NCBI GenBank assembly: GCA_015057635.1
Contig: SVEB01000041.1
Location: 1 to 64,000, forward strand
Source of the DNA: Lachnospiraceae bacterium
GTDB taxonomy: Bacteria > Bacillota > Clostridia > Lachnospirales > Lachnospiraceae
Direction of reading: 5' to 3'
Length of the DNA: 64,000 nucleotides
Shown here: positions 27,453-36,534 of the stretch, in pieces
How the letters are laid out: each line of letters starts with the position of its first letter
Numbering within the stretch: the first letter of the stretch is position 1
The notes under the pieces: generated by a model
Seen by the model: only the letters and a program-made list of their open reading frames with translations
Database searches by the model: none
Told to the model about the DNA's origin: nothing
Position numbers and translations under genes: made by a program

Positions 27453-28517
27453 ATGGATAAAAAGACAGTTGCTGTACTGTTTGGAGGACGGTCCTCAGAA
27501 CACGAGGTTTCCTGTGTTTCAGCAGTTACAATAATTAATAATATAAATACGGACTATTACAATGTCCTTTTGATCGGTATTACAAAGGACGGGAGATGGC
27601 TTCATGTAAATAATACAGAAGAAATCACTTCCGGAGAATGGGTAAATGGAAAGACAACTGCCGTTATTTCACCGGACTGCTCTCAGAAAGCAGTGCTTTT
27701 AATCAATAATGAGCAGGTAAAAGTAGAAAAGGTTGATGTGGTATTCCCAGCGCTTCACGGATTATTCGGAGAAGACGGAACGGTTCAGGGTCTTCTTGAA
27801 TTAGCAGGCATTCCATATGTAGGATGCGGTGTGTTAGCATCTGCAGTTTCCATGGATAAACTCTATACCAAGATCATCGTGGATACATTAGGAATCCGTC
27901 AGGCTCGCTATGTAGCGGTTTACGACAGAGACTTAAAGGATATGCAAAAAGCGGTTGCGAAAGTAGAAGAAAAATTAGATTATCCGGTATTTGTAAAGCC
28001 TTCCAATGCTGGTTCCTCCAAAGGCGTATCAAAAGCGCATGACAGGGCAGAATTAGAAGTAAGCTTATTAGAAGCCGTAAAACACGACCGTAAGATCTTA
28101 GTGGAAGAAACGATTGTGGGCCGTGAAGTGGAATGTGCGGTTCTTGGCGGAAATGAGCCAAAGGCAAGCGGTGTTGGCGAAATCTTAGCAGCAGCAGAAT
28201 TCTATGATTTCGATGCGAAATACAACAATGCAGAATCCAGAACGGTTATCTCTCCAGAGCTTCCAGAAGGAAAAGCAGCAGAAATCAGTGAAAAAGCAGT
28301 GGAAATCTTCCGTGCGGTAGATGGATTTGGTTTATCAAGAGTTGATTTCTTCTTAGAAAACGGAACCAATGATGTGGTATTCAATGAAATCAATACCCTT
28401 CCGGGCTTTACTGCAATCAGTATGTATCCAATGCTTTGGGAGGCAAAAGGCATTTCCAAGCCACAGCTTGTGGAAAAATTAATCCAGTCATCCTTTTTAA
28501 GAGGAAAAGCATGTTAG
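27453..28517 (+). CDS. ddl: D-alanine--D-alanine ligase
   Basis: ATP-grasp ligase that joins two D-alanines for peptidoglycan precursors. The N-terminus has VLFGGRSSEHEVSC, the middle has the PALHGLFGEDGTVQG substrate segment and the FVKPSNAGSSKGVSKA ATP loop, and the end has FNEINTLPGFT with the metal-binding acids. At 354 aa it is of normal length. I prefer ATG 27453 over 27432 because AAAGGAAG lies 6 nt before it. It is followed by murI after 25 bp, so the two form a cell-wall operon. Confidence 0.95.
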   Translation: MDKKTVAVLFGGRSSEHEVSCVSAVTIINNINTDYYNVLLIGITKDGRWLHVNNTEEITSGEWVNGKTTAVISPDCSQKAVLLINNEQVKVEKVDVVFPALHGLFGEDGTVQGLLELAGIPYVGCGVLASAVSMDKLYTKIIVDTLGIRQARYVAVYDRDLKDMQKAVAKVEEKLDYPVFVKPSNAGSSKGVSKAHDRAELEVSLLEAVKHDRKILVEETIVGREVECAVLGGNEPKASGVGEILAAAEFYDFDAKYNNAESRTVISPELPEGKAAEISEKAVEIFRAVDGFGLSRVDFFLENGTNDVVFNEINTLPGFTAISMYPMLWEAKGISKPQLVEKLIQSSFLRGKAC

Positions 28518-28542
28518 TTAGAAAGGGTAAAGGGTTTTAATC

Positions 28543-29355
28543 ATGTCTTGCAATTTACCAGTTGGGGTGTTTGACTCTGGCGTTGGCGGTCTTACCGTCG
28601 TAAAGGAGATCATGCACCAGCTGCCGAAGGAGGAAATCGTCTATTTCGGCGATACCGCCAGAGTGCCATATGGCAGCAAGTCTAAGGAGACCGTTACGGC
28701 ATATTCGAGACAGATCATCAAGTTTTTGCAGACAAAGAAGGTAAAGGCAATCGTGATCGCCTGCAATACGGCAAGCGCGTTTGCCTTGGAAACCGTAGCA
28801 AAGGAAATCGATGTACCGATCATCGGCGTGGTAAAACCGGGAGCAAAGACGGCATCCGAAACAACAAGAAACGGCAGAATCGGAATCATAGGAACGGAAG
28901 GCACGATTAGAAGCGGGCTTTATAAAGAGTTTCTGCATGAGATGGATCCGGCTCTTTTGGTATTTGGGAGGGCATGCCCGCTTTTTGTTCCGTTGGTGGA
29001 AGAGGGCTGGATTCATGATTCGGTGACAAAAGAGGTGGCATCCCGCTATTTAGCAGAGCTGCAGGAGAAAGATATTGATACGCTGGTGCTTGGATGCACC
29101 CATTATCCGTTACTCCGGGATATTATTCATGAGGTGGCAGGAGACAAGGTGACACTTGTAAATCCTGCTTATGAGACGGCAAAAACCTTATATGATCTGC
29201 TTTCTTCCAAGGATTTATTAGCACAAGAGGAAGCCAAGCCGGATCATAAGTTTTATGTCAGTGACGGTGCGGAGAAGTTTTGCATATTTGCAAACTCCAT
29301 CCTTCCTTGTGACATAGCCCAGACAAAGGATGTAAACATAATAACATTTGATTAA
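28543..29355 (+). CDS. murI: Glutamate racemase
   Basis: Converts L-glutamate to D-glutamate for peptidoglycan. The 270-aa protein has the N-terminal GVFDSGVGGLTVVKE, the first catalytic cysteine in IACNTASA, and the second in LGCTHYPLLR, the standard two-cysteine pair. Length and order are normal. It shares the cell-wall operon with ddl, and the DUF1934 gene follows 20 bp later. Confidence 0.96.
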   Translation: MSCNLPVGVFDSGVGGLTVVKEIMHQLPKEEIVYFGDTARVPYGSKSKETVTAYSRQIIKFLQTKKVKAIVIACNTASAFALETVAKEIDVPIIGVVKPGAKTASETTRNGRIGIIGTEGTIRSGLYKEFLHEMDPALLVFGRACPLFVPLVEEGWIHDSVTKEVASRYLAELQEKDIDTLVLGCTHYPLLRDIIHEVAGDKVTLVNPAYETAKTLYDLLSSKDLLAQEEAKPDHKFYVSDGAEKFCIFANSILPCDIAQTKDVNIITFD

Positions 29356-29375
29356 TTCAGAAAGGTGATAAATCA

Positions 29376-29816
29376 ATGACAAAAGAGGTACTGGTATCCA
29401 TTTCAGGACTACAGTTTGAACTGGACGAAAAGGAAACAGAAGCAATTGAGGTAATCTGCCCAGGCGAATATTATTTCCGAAATGGAAAGCATTACATCAT
29501 ATATGAGGAACTGATCGAGGAAGAGGGCATCCATGCGGTGACAAAATGTACGTTAAAGATTACGGATAAGCAGGTAGATCTGGTGAAGAAGGGAACCAGC
29601 AACGTGCATATGGTATTCGAACTCGGGAAGAACCATATGACTTATTACAATACCCCATTTGGCGATCTAATGATGGGGATTACCACCACAGATATCAGTC
29701 TTACAAAGGAGGGGGAAGATTTCACGACTCTTCTTGCAGATCTTTCTTATGCCCTTGATATCAATTATGAGTTCGCCGCTAACTGTACCCTCAAAATAAA
29801 GGTGCAGTCTAAATAG
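29376..29816 (+). CDS. DUF1934 (YwiB-like) beta-barrel protein
   Basis: A 146-aa protein of the DUF1934 family, predicted calycin-like beta barrel: strands are regular and the pattern YYFRNGKHYIIYEE with the later HMTYYNTPFGDLMMGI matches the family. The biochemical function is not known. It ends the ddl-murI operon and has its own ribosome site (AAAGGTGA). Confidence 0.82.
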   Translation: MTKEVLVSISGLQFELDEKETEAIEVICPGEYYFRNGKHYIIYEELIEEEGIHAVTKCTLKITDKQVDLVKKGTSNVHMVFELGKNHMTYYNTPFGDLMMGITTTDISLTKEGEDFTTLLADLSYALDINYEFAANCTLKIKVQSK

Positions 29817-29865
29817 AGGGGAAAGAATAAGTTTCTGGATCTTTGATCGTAAGATCAACAAAAAG

Positions 29866-29930
29866 AAGAGGAAGCCTTTCAATAGCAGACAGTGTATTCT
29901 TGTCTGCTATTGAAAGACTTCCTCTTTTTT
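29866..29930. repeat. Short palindrome F, terminator-like
   Basis: A 26-bp stem with one mismatch, flanked by AAAAAG and TTTTTTT, lies between convergent genes and can end both. Its apex has GACAG-TGTATTC-TTGTC (29888-29904), the same motif as the long palindromes. It is the most compact member of the family. Confidence 0.85.
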
Positions 29931-29971
29931 TATCCGAGCCCCAGCTGGATATTGAAAAACATATACCCTCT

Positions 29972-30424
29972 TTACTTCTTAGAAAACTTACGAGCCATTC
30001 TCTTAAAGAAGCCAACCTTAGGCTGTCTCTTTTCAAGGTTGCCACGTACGCCTTTTACGTCGATCATGTAAATACCGTTTAAAACAGCTTTTACTTCCTT
30101 CTTAACCGGTACTAAGTCGAAGATCTTTTCGTCGCACATTAAAGTTGCCACTTTAGGACCAATTTTCGCCTTAACAACCGGCACCTTCGCACGGCGAAGA
30201 TACTTAGGAGTCTGATCGATAACGATTTGTGGGAATCCGGCTTCTTTCATCTTCATATACTTCTTATCGATAACTAAGATAGAATATGTCTGAGCAGTTG
30301 CACGGATGTCAGCCTGAGAAGCCTGTGACTTCTTCTGAAGCTTGTTACCATATATAAGCAAAGCAATAAATCCTGCTGCTAAGATCGCTAATACAACTAA
30401 TAAAACAATCTGCCAAGTCTGCAT
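29972..30424 (-). CDS. Membrane-anchored conserved hypothetical protein
   Basis: A 150-aa protein with one N-terminal transmembrane helix (about residues 4-25, TWQIVLLVVLAILAAGFIA) and a basic cytoplasmic domain; the C-terminus ends in a lysine/arginine-rich tail (FFKRMARKFSKK). The start at 30424 follows GGAGG; an upstream start in the same frame has no ribosome site. I do not recognise a named domain. The position next to plsC may be chance. Confidence 0.75.
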   Translation of the reverse strand: MQTWQIVLLVVLAILAAGFIALLIYGNKLQKKSQASQADIRATAQTYSILVIDKKYMKMKEAGFPQIVIDQTPKYLRRAKVPVVKAKIGPKVATLMCDEKIFDLVPVKKEVKAVLNGIYMIDVKGVRGNLEKRQPKVGFFKRMARKFSKK

Positions 30425-30529
30425 AAATAACCTCCTTCCATTATGTAATACAATATTCCGAATTAGCATGTCTGCCTCGGAATCTATTGTATCATCAATT
30501 CAAAAAAAAGAAAATACTCAAAAAGAAAA

Positions 30530-31258
30530 TTATAATAAAGGACGGTCTTCCTCTAGCATCTCCTTAATAATCTCACGGACTTTTGCACCAAGGAATTTGC
30601 GTTCCTCTTTTGGGAGTTCGTTTGGATAAATTGGTTTTCCATAATGGATGATGACATGTGCCTTCTTAACCCATGGCTGCTGTCTTTCAAAAACAGCGTC
30701 GGAATTGGTGATCGCAACCGGGATGATCGCGCATCCGGTCTTTTCTGCCATCTTTAAACTTCCTTCTTTAAATGGAAGCATCTCTTCGCCCTGATTTCTT
30801 GTGCCTTCCGGCATAATGAACACGGAGTAGCCTGCTTTGATCTGTTCTACCCCTTTTAGGATTGTCTTAAGGCCAGCTTTTAAGTCGCTGCGGTCTAAGA
30901 ACAGACAGTTTAAGTTACGCATCCACCAGCTGAAAAATGGAATATTGCTCATTTCTTTTTTGGCAACAAAACCGGTAAGGGTAGGAACGGAAATGTAGCC
31001 CATCGGGATATCAGCAAATCCTCTGTGGTTTGCTGCATACAGGACAGCTTCATTTTTTGGTATGTTTTCAAGTCCGAGCACGGTACGCTTTGTGCCAGCA
31101 AAGAATAAAACAAAACGGAATCCCCACGCAACGATCGGCTGGGACAGCTTTGTTTTCAGATGCGGATTGAACAGACCGATGAAAAGCAATATCAGATAAA
31201 CCGGAAATGTCACAATCAGAAAGAGCACCAAAGCTAAAACGACTAAGATTATTCTCAT
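30530..31258 (-). CDS. plsC: 1-acyl-sn-glycerol-3-phosphate acyltransferase
   Basis: Adds an acyl chain to lysophosphatidic acid, giving phosphatidic acid for membrane lipids. The 242-aa protein starts with a hydrophobic segment (residues 4-26), then the HX4D catalytic motif in NHRGFADI, the FLDRSD segment and the substrate-binding EGTR motif (PEGTRNQG). The start at 31258 follows AGAGAGG; 12 more in-frame codons upstream are unlikely to be used. It is close to the gene at 29972 on the same strand. Confidence 0.92.
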   Translation of the reverse strand: MRIILVVLALVLFLIVTFPVYLILLFIGLFNPHLKTKLSQPIVAWGFRFVLFFAGTKRTVLGLENIPKNEAVLYAANHRGFADIPMGYISVPTLTGFVAKKEMSNIPFFSWWMRNLNCLFLDRSDLKAGLKTILKGVEQIKAGYSVFIMPEGTRNQGEEMLPFKEGSLKMAEKTGCAIIPVAITNSDAVFERQQPWVKKAHVIIHYGKPIYPNELPKEERKFLGAKVREIIKEMLEEDRPLL

Positions 31259-31440
31259 ATCTAAACCTCTCTTTATTATCAGCAATTGTTGCAAAAAAAA
31301 TGCACAATTCCCTATTAATCATCCCAAGATGACCATTCCTATTATACCATAGTTTCCGGAAAATACTAGAGAACAGAGATAAGGGAGGGGGGCAATTGAC
31401 AGACTTTATATATTTTTAATAATTTTGATTTCAAAAACTA

Positions 31441-31469
31441 TTGACAACGTGTTCTATAAGATGTATAAC
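31441..31469 (+). promoter_or_regulatory. Promoter of the tandem hsp20 genes
   Basis: TTGACA (31441-31446), 17-nt spacer and TATAAC (31464-31469). The leader to the start codon is about 80 nt. I saw no CIRCE (HrcA) inverted repeat. Confidence 0.82.
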
Positions 31470-31556
31470 ATAGATAACAAATAGATCAAAAGAAATTTTA
31501 AAGGATTCTAGTTAAAAAACCTTTAGAAATTCAACAAAAAAAGGAGTGTGGTCATT

Positions 31557-32003
31557 ATGTTGAGACCAGTATTGTTTAATCATTATGACAAACCGGTTTT
31601 TGGGGAATTCATTGAAGACGTGTTTCGTGATTTCGATAGAGGGTTTATGACAGGGGACAACGCTTTCAATTCATTTCCAAACTTCAGGGTGGATGTAATT
31701 GATAAAGGTGATGCTTATGAACTGAAGGCAGAGCTTCCGGGATTCAATAAGGAAGATATTAATCTGAAGGTTGACGGTGATATGTTATATGTAACTGCCG
31801 AACATACCGATAGCGGGAATGAGAATACTGAAAATTATATCTGCAGAGAACGCAGAACCTGCTCTTATCAGAGATGCTTCGATCTTTCCGGTATCAGAAA
31901 GAACGAGATCAATGCCGAATACCGCAATGGTATCTTAGAGCTTTATCTGCCAAAGTCTGATCCGCAGGTGATTGATAATTCTTACCGGATTCCAATTCAA
32001 TAA
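31557..32003 (+). CDS. Small heat-shock protein Hsp20 (copy 1)
   Basis: ATP-independent chaperone of the alpha-crystallin family that holds unfolding proteins. The 148-aa protein has a short N-terminal arm, the alpha-crystallin domain (YELKAELPGFNKEDINLKV through the NGILELYLPK motif) and a C-terminal IPI-like extension (YRIPIQ). The start at ATG 31557 is 10 nt after AAGGAG; the GTG at 31548 is too close. A paralogue follows 294 bp downstream, sharing MLRPVLF at the N-terminus, so the pair arose by tandem duplication. Confidence 0.93.
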   Translation: MLRPVLFNHYDKPVFGEFIEDVFRDFDRGFMTGDNAFNSFPNFRVDVIDKGDAYELKAELPGFNKEDINLKVDGDMLYVTAEHTDSGNENTENYICRERRTCSYQRCFDLSGIRKNEINAEYRNGILELYLPKSDPQVIDNSYRIPIQ

Positions 32004-32076
32004 TGCATGATCGGATCTGGTAATATTGATTGTTAGAAAGAAGGCGATGCGGATGGAAGAAGCAAACGTCCTGTCC

Positions 32077-32168
32077 GGGCATCAACATAGCATAGACAGG
32101 TTATCTGATAATGGATAAAAGGGCTGATGCCCCTGCATTCCGACCGCAGATGACGGTCGGAGTGCAGG
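32077..32168 (+). other. Structured RNA between the hsp20 genes
   Basis: Two nested elements: GGGCATCA (32077-32084) pairs with TGATGCCC (32125-32132), and CCTGCATTCCGACCG (32132-32146) pairs with 32154-32168 over 15 bp with one G.U. No T-run follows, so it is not a classical terminator. It could stabilise or process the mRNA between the paralogues. Confidence 0.6.
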
Positions 32169-32297
32169 CGATAATAGTGGTAACATGTTAATTCGATTTT
32201 TTAATTCATAAGAAAGCTCGTAGAACTTTCCTATGAGTTAGAAAATCTCTCTAAGGAATGCACAGAAAGCATTTTTATAATAGAAAGGATGATTTGT

Positions 32298-32717
32298 ATG
32301 TTAAGACCAGTATTATTTGATAGAGAAGAAAGACCAGTATTTGATTCTATATTTGATGATTTCTTTAATAATTTTGAACTTTCTAACAATAAGATGATGA
32401 AGACCGATATCGAGGATAAGGGCAATAACTTCGTTCTGGAAGCAGAACTCCCAGGGTTTAAGAAAGAGGAAATCAACCTGGAGCTGGATAATGGGTATTT
32501 AACCATTAAGGCAGAGCATAAGGAAGAGAAAGAGGAAAAGAATAAAAAGAATTATATCAGACATGAACGGAGTGAGACTTCTTATGTAAGACGTTTCAAT
32601 GTAAGCAACGTTGATACGGCTCACATCACCGCTGAATATAAAGACGGTGTACTTGAAGTGACAATGCCGAAACTTGAGGTCATCTCAAAAGATACGAAAC
32701 GCATCGAAGTGAAGTAG
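32298..32717 (+). CDS. Small heat-shock protein Hsp20 (copy 2)
   Basis: A 139-aa alpha-crystallin-domain chaperone, paralogue of the preceding gene. Its N-terminus MLRPVLFDREERPVF aligns with copy 1. The core LEAELPGFKKEEINLEL and the DGVLEVTMPKLE motif are normal. The basic stretch EEKNKKNYIRHERSE replaces the shorter loop of copy 1. I chose ATG 32298 for spacing from AAAGGA. The IPI extension seen in copy 1 is not present (it ends RIEVK), so the two may co-assemble with different end-group chemistry. Confidence 0.92.
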   Translation: MLRPVLFDREERPVFDSIFDDFFNNFELSNNKMMKTDIEDKGNNFVLEAELPGFKKEEINLELDNGYLTIKAEHKEEKEEKNKKNYIRHERSETSYVRRFNVSNVDTAHITAEYKDGVLEVTMPKLEVISKDTKRIEVK

Positions 32718-32739
32718 TAATCTTGGATAGGCTTCGGAG

Positions 32740-33014
32740 GGCGGAAAAAGGTCCAGGATTGCTAAGATGAAGGGCCGCCTGACGAAGCGAACGGGGGACC
32801 GAAAGCGATGGATTTCCTAATGTTCGGATGCGTGAGCGGACAAAAAGGAGGGAGTATCTTCGACTATCAGACAGGAAAACGCTGTCTGCTATTCAAAGAT
32901 ACTCCCTCCTTTTTGTTCGTTATGAACCGGACATTCGGGAAATGCATCGCTTTCGGTCCCCCATTCGCTTCGCCAGGCAGTTCTTTGGCTTAGTAATCCT
33001 GGATATTTTTCCGC
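32740..33014. repeat. Long intergenic palindrome D
   Basis: A 275-bp imperfect palindrome between the convergent hsp20 and GH31 genes. Outer arms start GCGGAAAAAGGTCC and end with the complement. The core has GCGTGAGCGGACAAAAAGG, TTTTTGTTCGTTATGAACC and the apical motif GACAG/CTGTC at 32870-32886. Small open frames that cross it are symmetric artefacts. Confidence 0.87.
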
Positions 33015-33148
33015 TTGGACGCCGGACGGAGAAAGGACAAGAGGTGATGCGTTTCGTGAGGATATAAAAATAAAAGTAAAAAAGTAAAAGATAAAAAGCG
33101 AAAGATTAAGAAGGGATATCGCTATTTGGAGTAGTAGGAATAGGAATG

Positions 33149-35203
33149 CTAGTACAGTTCGGCTGTAAGATGTAACGATGGATCGGAGGTGGTGATGACT
33201 CCGTTTGTAATCTGGATTGTGGTATAGTGGGACGGATTGTCGTAGTCTTTTTCAAAGCCGTTATCTCGGTAGAGAGTCAGGGTGCCAGAGGATGCCTTCT
33301 CGCCGATCAGGGTGAAGGTAGTGTTATCAAGGTTAGCGGTGCAGTCTGCAGCATTGGCTAATAAAAGAAAATGATTTTTCCGAAGGAAGATTGGCACTTC
33401 GGTTAAGGAGACTTCGATGTAGTGGTGGCCTTTTTTGAGCGGAACTGCTTCATAGGTGTCCTCGGAAGTGAATTTTAGGTAGAGCATATCTTCCGGAAGA
33501 TAGACGTGACGGCCGATGGCATTTGGTTCATAGACCGGAGCCAGCATTAAACCGTCGGCAAAGAGAAGCTGATCTTCAATATGAGAGGCAGTCGTATCGT
33601 CTTCGTAGAGGAAGCCAAGCGGCATGAACAACATGCGATTATGAAGGGCGGCTTTGACAAATTCACTGTACAGATAAGGGATAAGGCGGTAGCGCAGGCG
33701 GAGGATGCCTTTGAAGTCCTCGCAGTTTTCAAACTGGTAGCATTCCTGGTTTCTTGTGCCGATCGCGGAGTGGTTGCGCATAAGAGGCGTGAAGATGCCA
33801 AAGGCTAAGAACCGAAGAAGCAGGTCTTTTGTGGTGTCGCAGGCAAAGCCCCCCAGATCAGCCCCGCTGTAGAGGAAACCGCACATATTTAAGGATGGCA
33901 TCATCTTGATGTTGAGGAGAAGATGGGACCACCAGGAGGAGTTATCGCCGGTCCAGATGCCGCCATATCGGTGCATACCAATGTAGGAGGAACGGGAGAA
34001 CAGCAGGAAACGTTTGTTTGGAGCAATCTTTTCAAAGCCTTCGGATGCGGCACGGGTCATATTGTAACCGTACAGATTGTGAACGGTATCATGGCGTACC
34101 GGGGTTCCATTTACATTGTGATAGAAAAGTTTATAGTCATTAAGACGGTTTGAAAGGCTGTTGATCTTGTCGCGGAGGGCTAACATGTCGTCGGCATGAC
34201 AGGAAGCGAGGTCGATGCTAAAGACGGATTGCAGAAGGTCTGCGATTCCTTCATCGGAGTAGAACATGGCCGGCTCGTTCATGTCGTTCCAGAAACCGTC
34301 GATGCCTTGTGAGATCAGAAATTCGTATTTGCTGCCAAACCATTCCCTTGCTTCTTTATTGAGCACATCCGGAAAATGAGTTCTTCCCGGCCATACGCCG
34401 GCAGTGAAGAAGTCGCCGTCTTCTTTTTTGCAAAAGTATCCATGCTCTTTTCCTTCCTCATAAATAGAGTAGCCATCTTCTATTTTTACTCCCGCATCAA
34501 TGATCGGAATCAGCCGTATGCCGCGTTCTTTCATGGTTTTTGTGAAATGAGGAAAGTCCGGAAAACGCTCTGTATTGACCGTGAAGTCTTTGTAGTGATC
34601 CATATAATCAATATCCAGATAGATCATATCGAGCGGAAGGTCATGACTTTGGTACCCATTGGCAACGGCTGTGACATCGGTGGCATTTTGATATCCCCAG
34701 CGGCTCTGGCCGAAACCAAAGGCGAAATAAGGCGGAATGTAGCTTCGGCCGATAAGGGTGCGGAATTGTTCTGTGATGGACAGAAGAGAGGGACCGGTGA
34801 TGATATAAAGATTAAGATTGGCATCCGGGACCTCTATGGTAAGAAGATTAAGGCGGGTGTAACCGATATCAAACGTCACAAGCCCCGGATAATCTACAAA
34901 AAGACCAAAAGAGCGCTTTCCTTTTATTAGAAGAAAGTTATGAGCCCCATATAAGGACTGCTTTTCTTCCGAGTGTGTGGTCTGATCGGTACAGAAGCTT
35001 TTATAGCAGAATCCGCGTTTATTTATCCCGCGATTCGCCTCCCCAAGTCCGTATACGATATCCGCCTTATCCATCTCATAAGAAAAGATCAGAGTGTCTT
35101 TGTTGCTGACTGTAAGGAAATCTGGCGTTCCCAATGTATCTTTTACTGGCATGATGACGGCTTCTGTTTCAAATGGATGGCCGTAGCGATATTTTTGAAT
35201 CAT
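33149..35203 (-). CDS. Glycoside hydrolase family 31 alpha-glucosidase
   Basis: A 684-aa GH31 enzyme that releases glucose or xylose from alpha-linked sugars. The catalytic nucleophile lies in DGFWNDMNEPAMF and the acid/base in WTGDNSSWW, both standard. The N-terminal beta domain comes first (YGLGEANRGINKRG), followed by the TIM barrel and the C-terminal beta sheets. No signal peptide is seen, so it is cytoplasmic and probably acts on imported oligosaccharides. A divergent AraC-family regulator starts 200 bp away and is a likely controller. Confidence 0.93.
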   Translation of the reverse strand: MIQKYRYGHPFETEAVIMPVKDTLGTPDFLTVSNKDTLIFSYEMDKADIVYGLGEANRGINKRGFCYKSFCTDQTTHSEEKQSLYGAHNFLLIKGKRSFGLFVDYPGLVTFDIGYTRLNLLTIEVPDANLNLYIITGPSLLSITEQFRTLIGRSYIPPYFAFGFGQSRWGYQNATDVTAVANGYQSHDLPLDMIYLDIDYMDHYKDFTVNTERFPDFPHFTKTMKERGIRLIPIIDAGVKIEDGYSIYEEGKEHGYFCKKEDGDFFTAGVWPGRTHFPDVLNKEAREWFGSKYEFLISQGIDGFWNDMNEPAMFYSDEGIADLLQSVFSIDLASCHADDMLALRDKINSLSNRLNDYKLFYHNVNGTPVRHDTVHNLYGYNMTRAASEGFEKIAPNKRFLLFSRSSYIGMHRYGGIWTGDNSSWWSHLLLNIKMMPSLNMCGFLYSGADLGGFACDTTKDLLLRFLAFGIFTPLMRNHSAIGTRNQECYQFENCEDFKGILRLRYRLIPYLYSEFVKAALHNRMLFMPLGFLYEDDTTASHIEDQLLFADGLMLAPVYEPNAIGRHVYLPEDMLYLKFTSEDTYEAVPLKKGHHYIEVSLTEVPIFLRKNHFLLLANAADCTANLDNTTFTLIGEKASSGTLTLYRDNGFEKDYDNPSHYTTIQITNGVITTSDPSLHLTAELY

Positions 35204-35403
35204 ATGAAACTCTCCTTCCCGTGCGAAGACAGAATCATTTTTGTCCTCGCCGTCTGTTTTATTTTAGGCGTTAAATAGTTGTTGTTTCGTAATCTAATGT
35301 TTATAATGACATTATATTATCAATAAATGGAAGTTTCTTGCTTTATTTTGCGTAAAAGTAGCAGTATTTTGACTTTTATAAAAATAAAGCATGGGGGGAT
35401 AAG

Positions 35404-36315
35404 ATGCAGGATTTTACACGAAAAGAACAGGTTACACATGGAACGGTGCTGGCACCGATCCAGACATATGAGTTTTTACCGGGGGAAGAACGTTTCTTTG
35501 TACCACATCACTGGCATGAGGAAGTGGAAATTCTTCTTGTTGAAAAAGGAGAATTCATTTTAGTGCGGGATATGGAACGGCTCCGTCTGAGAGAAGGGGA
35601 CTTGTGTTTTATCGGGCAGGGACAGATGCATCAGTTAGAGGGAATAAGGCCATACAGTATGCACAGGGCTGTGGTCTTTGATCTTCGAATGCTTAGTTTT
35701 GAGATATTTGACGAAGAGCAGAGTCAGGTAATTAAGCCTCTTCTTACGAAAGAAATAAAGTTTCCGAGCGTGATTTCAAGTGCGAGCGCGGAAGGAAGGG
35801 TGCTTCGAATGTGGTATGAGCAGATTATAGAGGAGGCAGGTAAAAAGCAGAAAGGATGGCTTTTAGCCTGTAAAGCCTGTCTGTTAGAGATGATTGCGGT
35901 TATGGAGCGAAGGGAGCTCTTATGTGAGAAAAACCGGAAGCGTCAGGGAGCATTAGAAGTTTCCCTATCGGTCATCAAAGGAATTCTCTCCTATATAGAG
36001 GAGCATTACAAGGAGAAGATATACATAAGTGAGTTGGCGAAAACTGCTAATATGAATGAGCAATATTTCTGTCGTTTCTTTAAGAAGATGACGGGGAACA
36101 CACCGGTGGAGCATTTAAACCGTTATCGGATTGAAAAGGCAGCAGAGCTTCTGTCAGGAACCGATCAGAAGATTATGGACATATGCTTAGAGTGCGGGTT
36201 TGAGCATTTCAGCTATTTTATTAAGAAATTTAAGGAGTACAAGGAAGTGACTCCGCATGAATACCGGGCTAAGTTACGGGAAGTCTGTCAGAAGATGGAT
36301 TCAGGATTGGATTAA
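35404..36315 (+). CDS. AraC-family transcriptional regulator
   Basis: A 303-aa regulator with an N-terminal cupin domain (PHHWHEEVEILLVEKGEF, about residues 35-52) that would bind a sugar, and a C-terminal double helix-turn-helix (ISELAKTANMNEQYFCRFFKKMTG and IMDICLECGFEHFSYFIKKFKE, written here as two family motifs). The HTH pair is standard for AraC/XylS. It is divergent from the GH31 gene, so control of that gene is a reasonable inference. The ribosome site is GGGGGGATAAG, slightly unusual. Confidence 0.9.
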   Translation: MQDFTRKEQVTHGTVLAPIQTYEFLPGEERFFVPHHWHEEVEILLVEKGEFILVRDMERLRLREGDLCFIGQGQMHQLEGIRPYSMHRAVVFDLRMLSFEIFDEEQSQVIKPLLTKEIKFPSVISSASAEGRVLRMWYEQIIEEAGKKQKGWLLACKACLLEMIAVMERRELLCEKNRKRQGALEVSLSVIKGILSYIEEHYKEKIYISELAKTANMNEQYFCRFFKKMTGNTPVEHLNRYRIEKAAELLSGTDQKIMDICLECGFEHFSYFIKKFKEYKEVTPHEYRAKLREVCQKMDSGLD

Positions 36316-36534
36316 TAGAAGGGGAGAGGGGCAGCCGGATGGTTCTGATGATTTTGGCTGCTCTTTTTATGCCCATAAGCCACTGTCCGACGTCAGAAAG
36401 CGATGGAATATTGGAGAAATCGGTGCATTCTTGGTGAATAGAAGTGAGAGCAATGTATAAAATGTCTGCCTTGGGAGAAAATAGAATTGAAGCTATAAAA
36501 ATGCTTATCATAATTCTAACCTAGAAAGGTAGGG

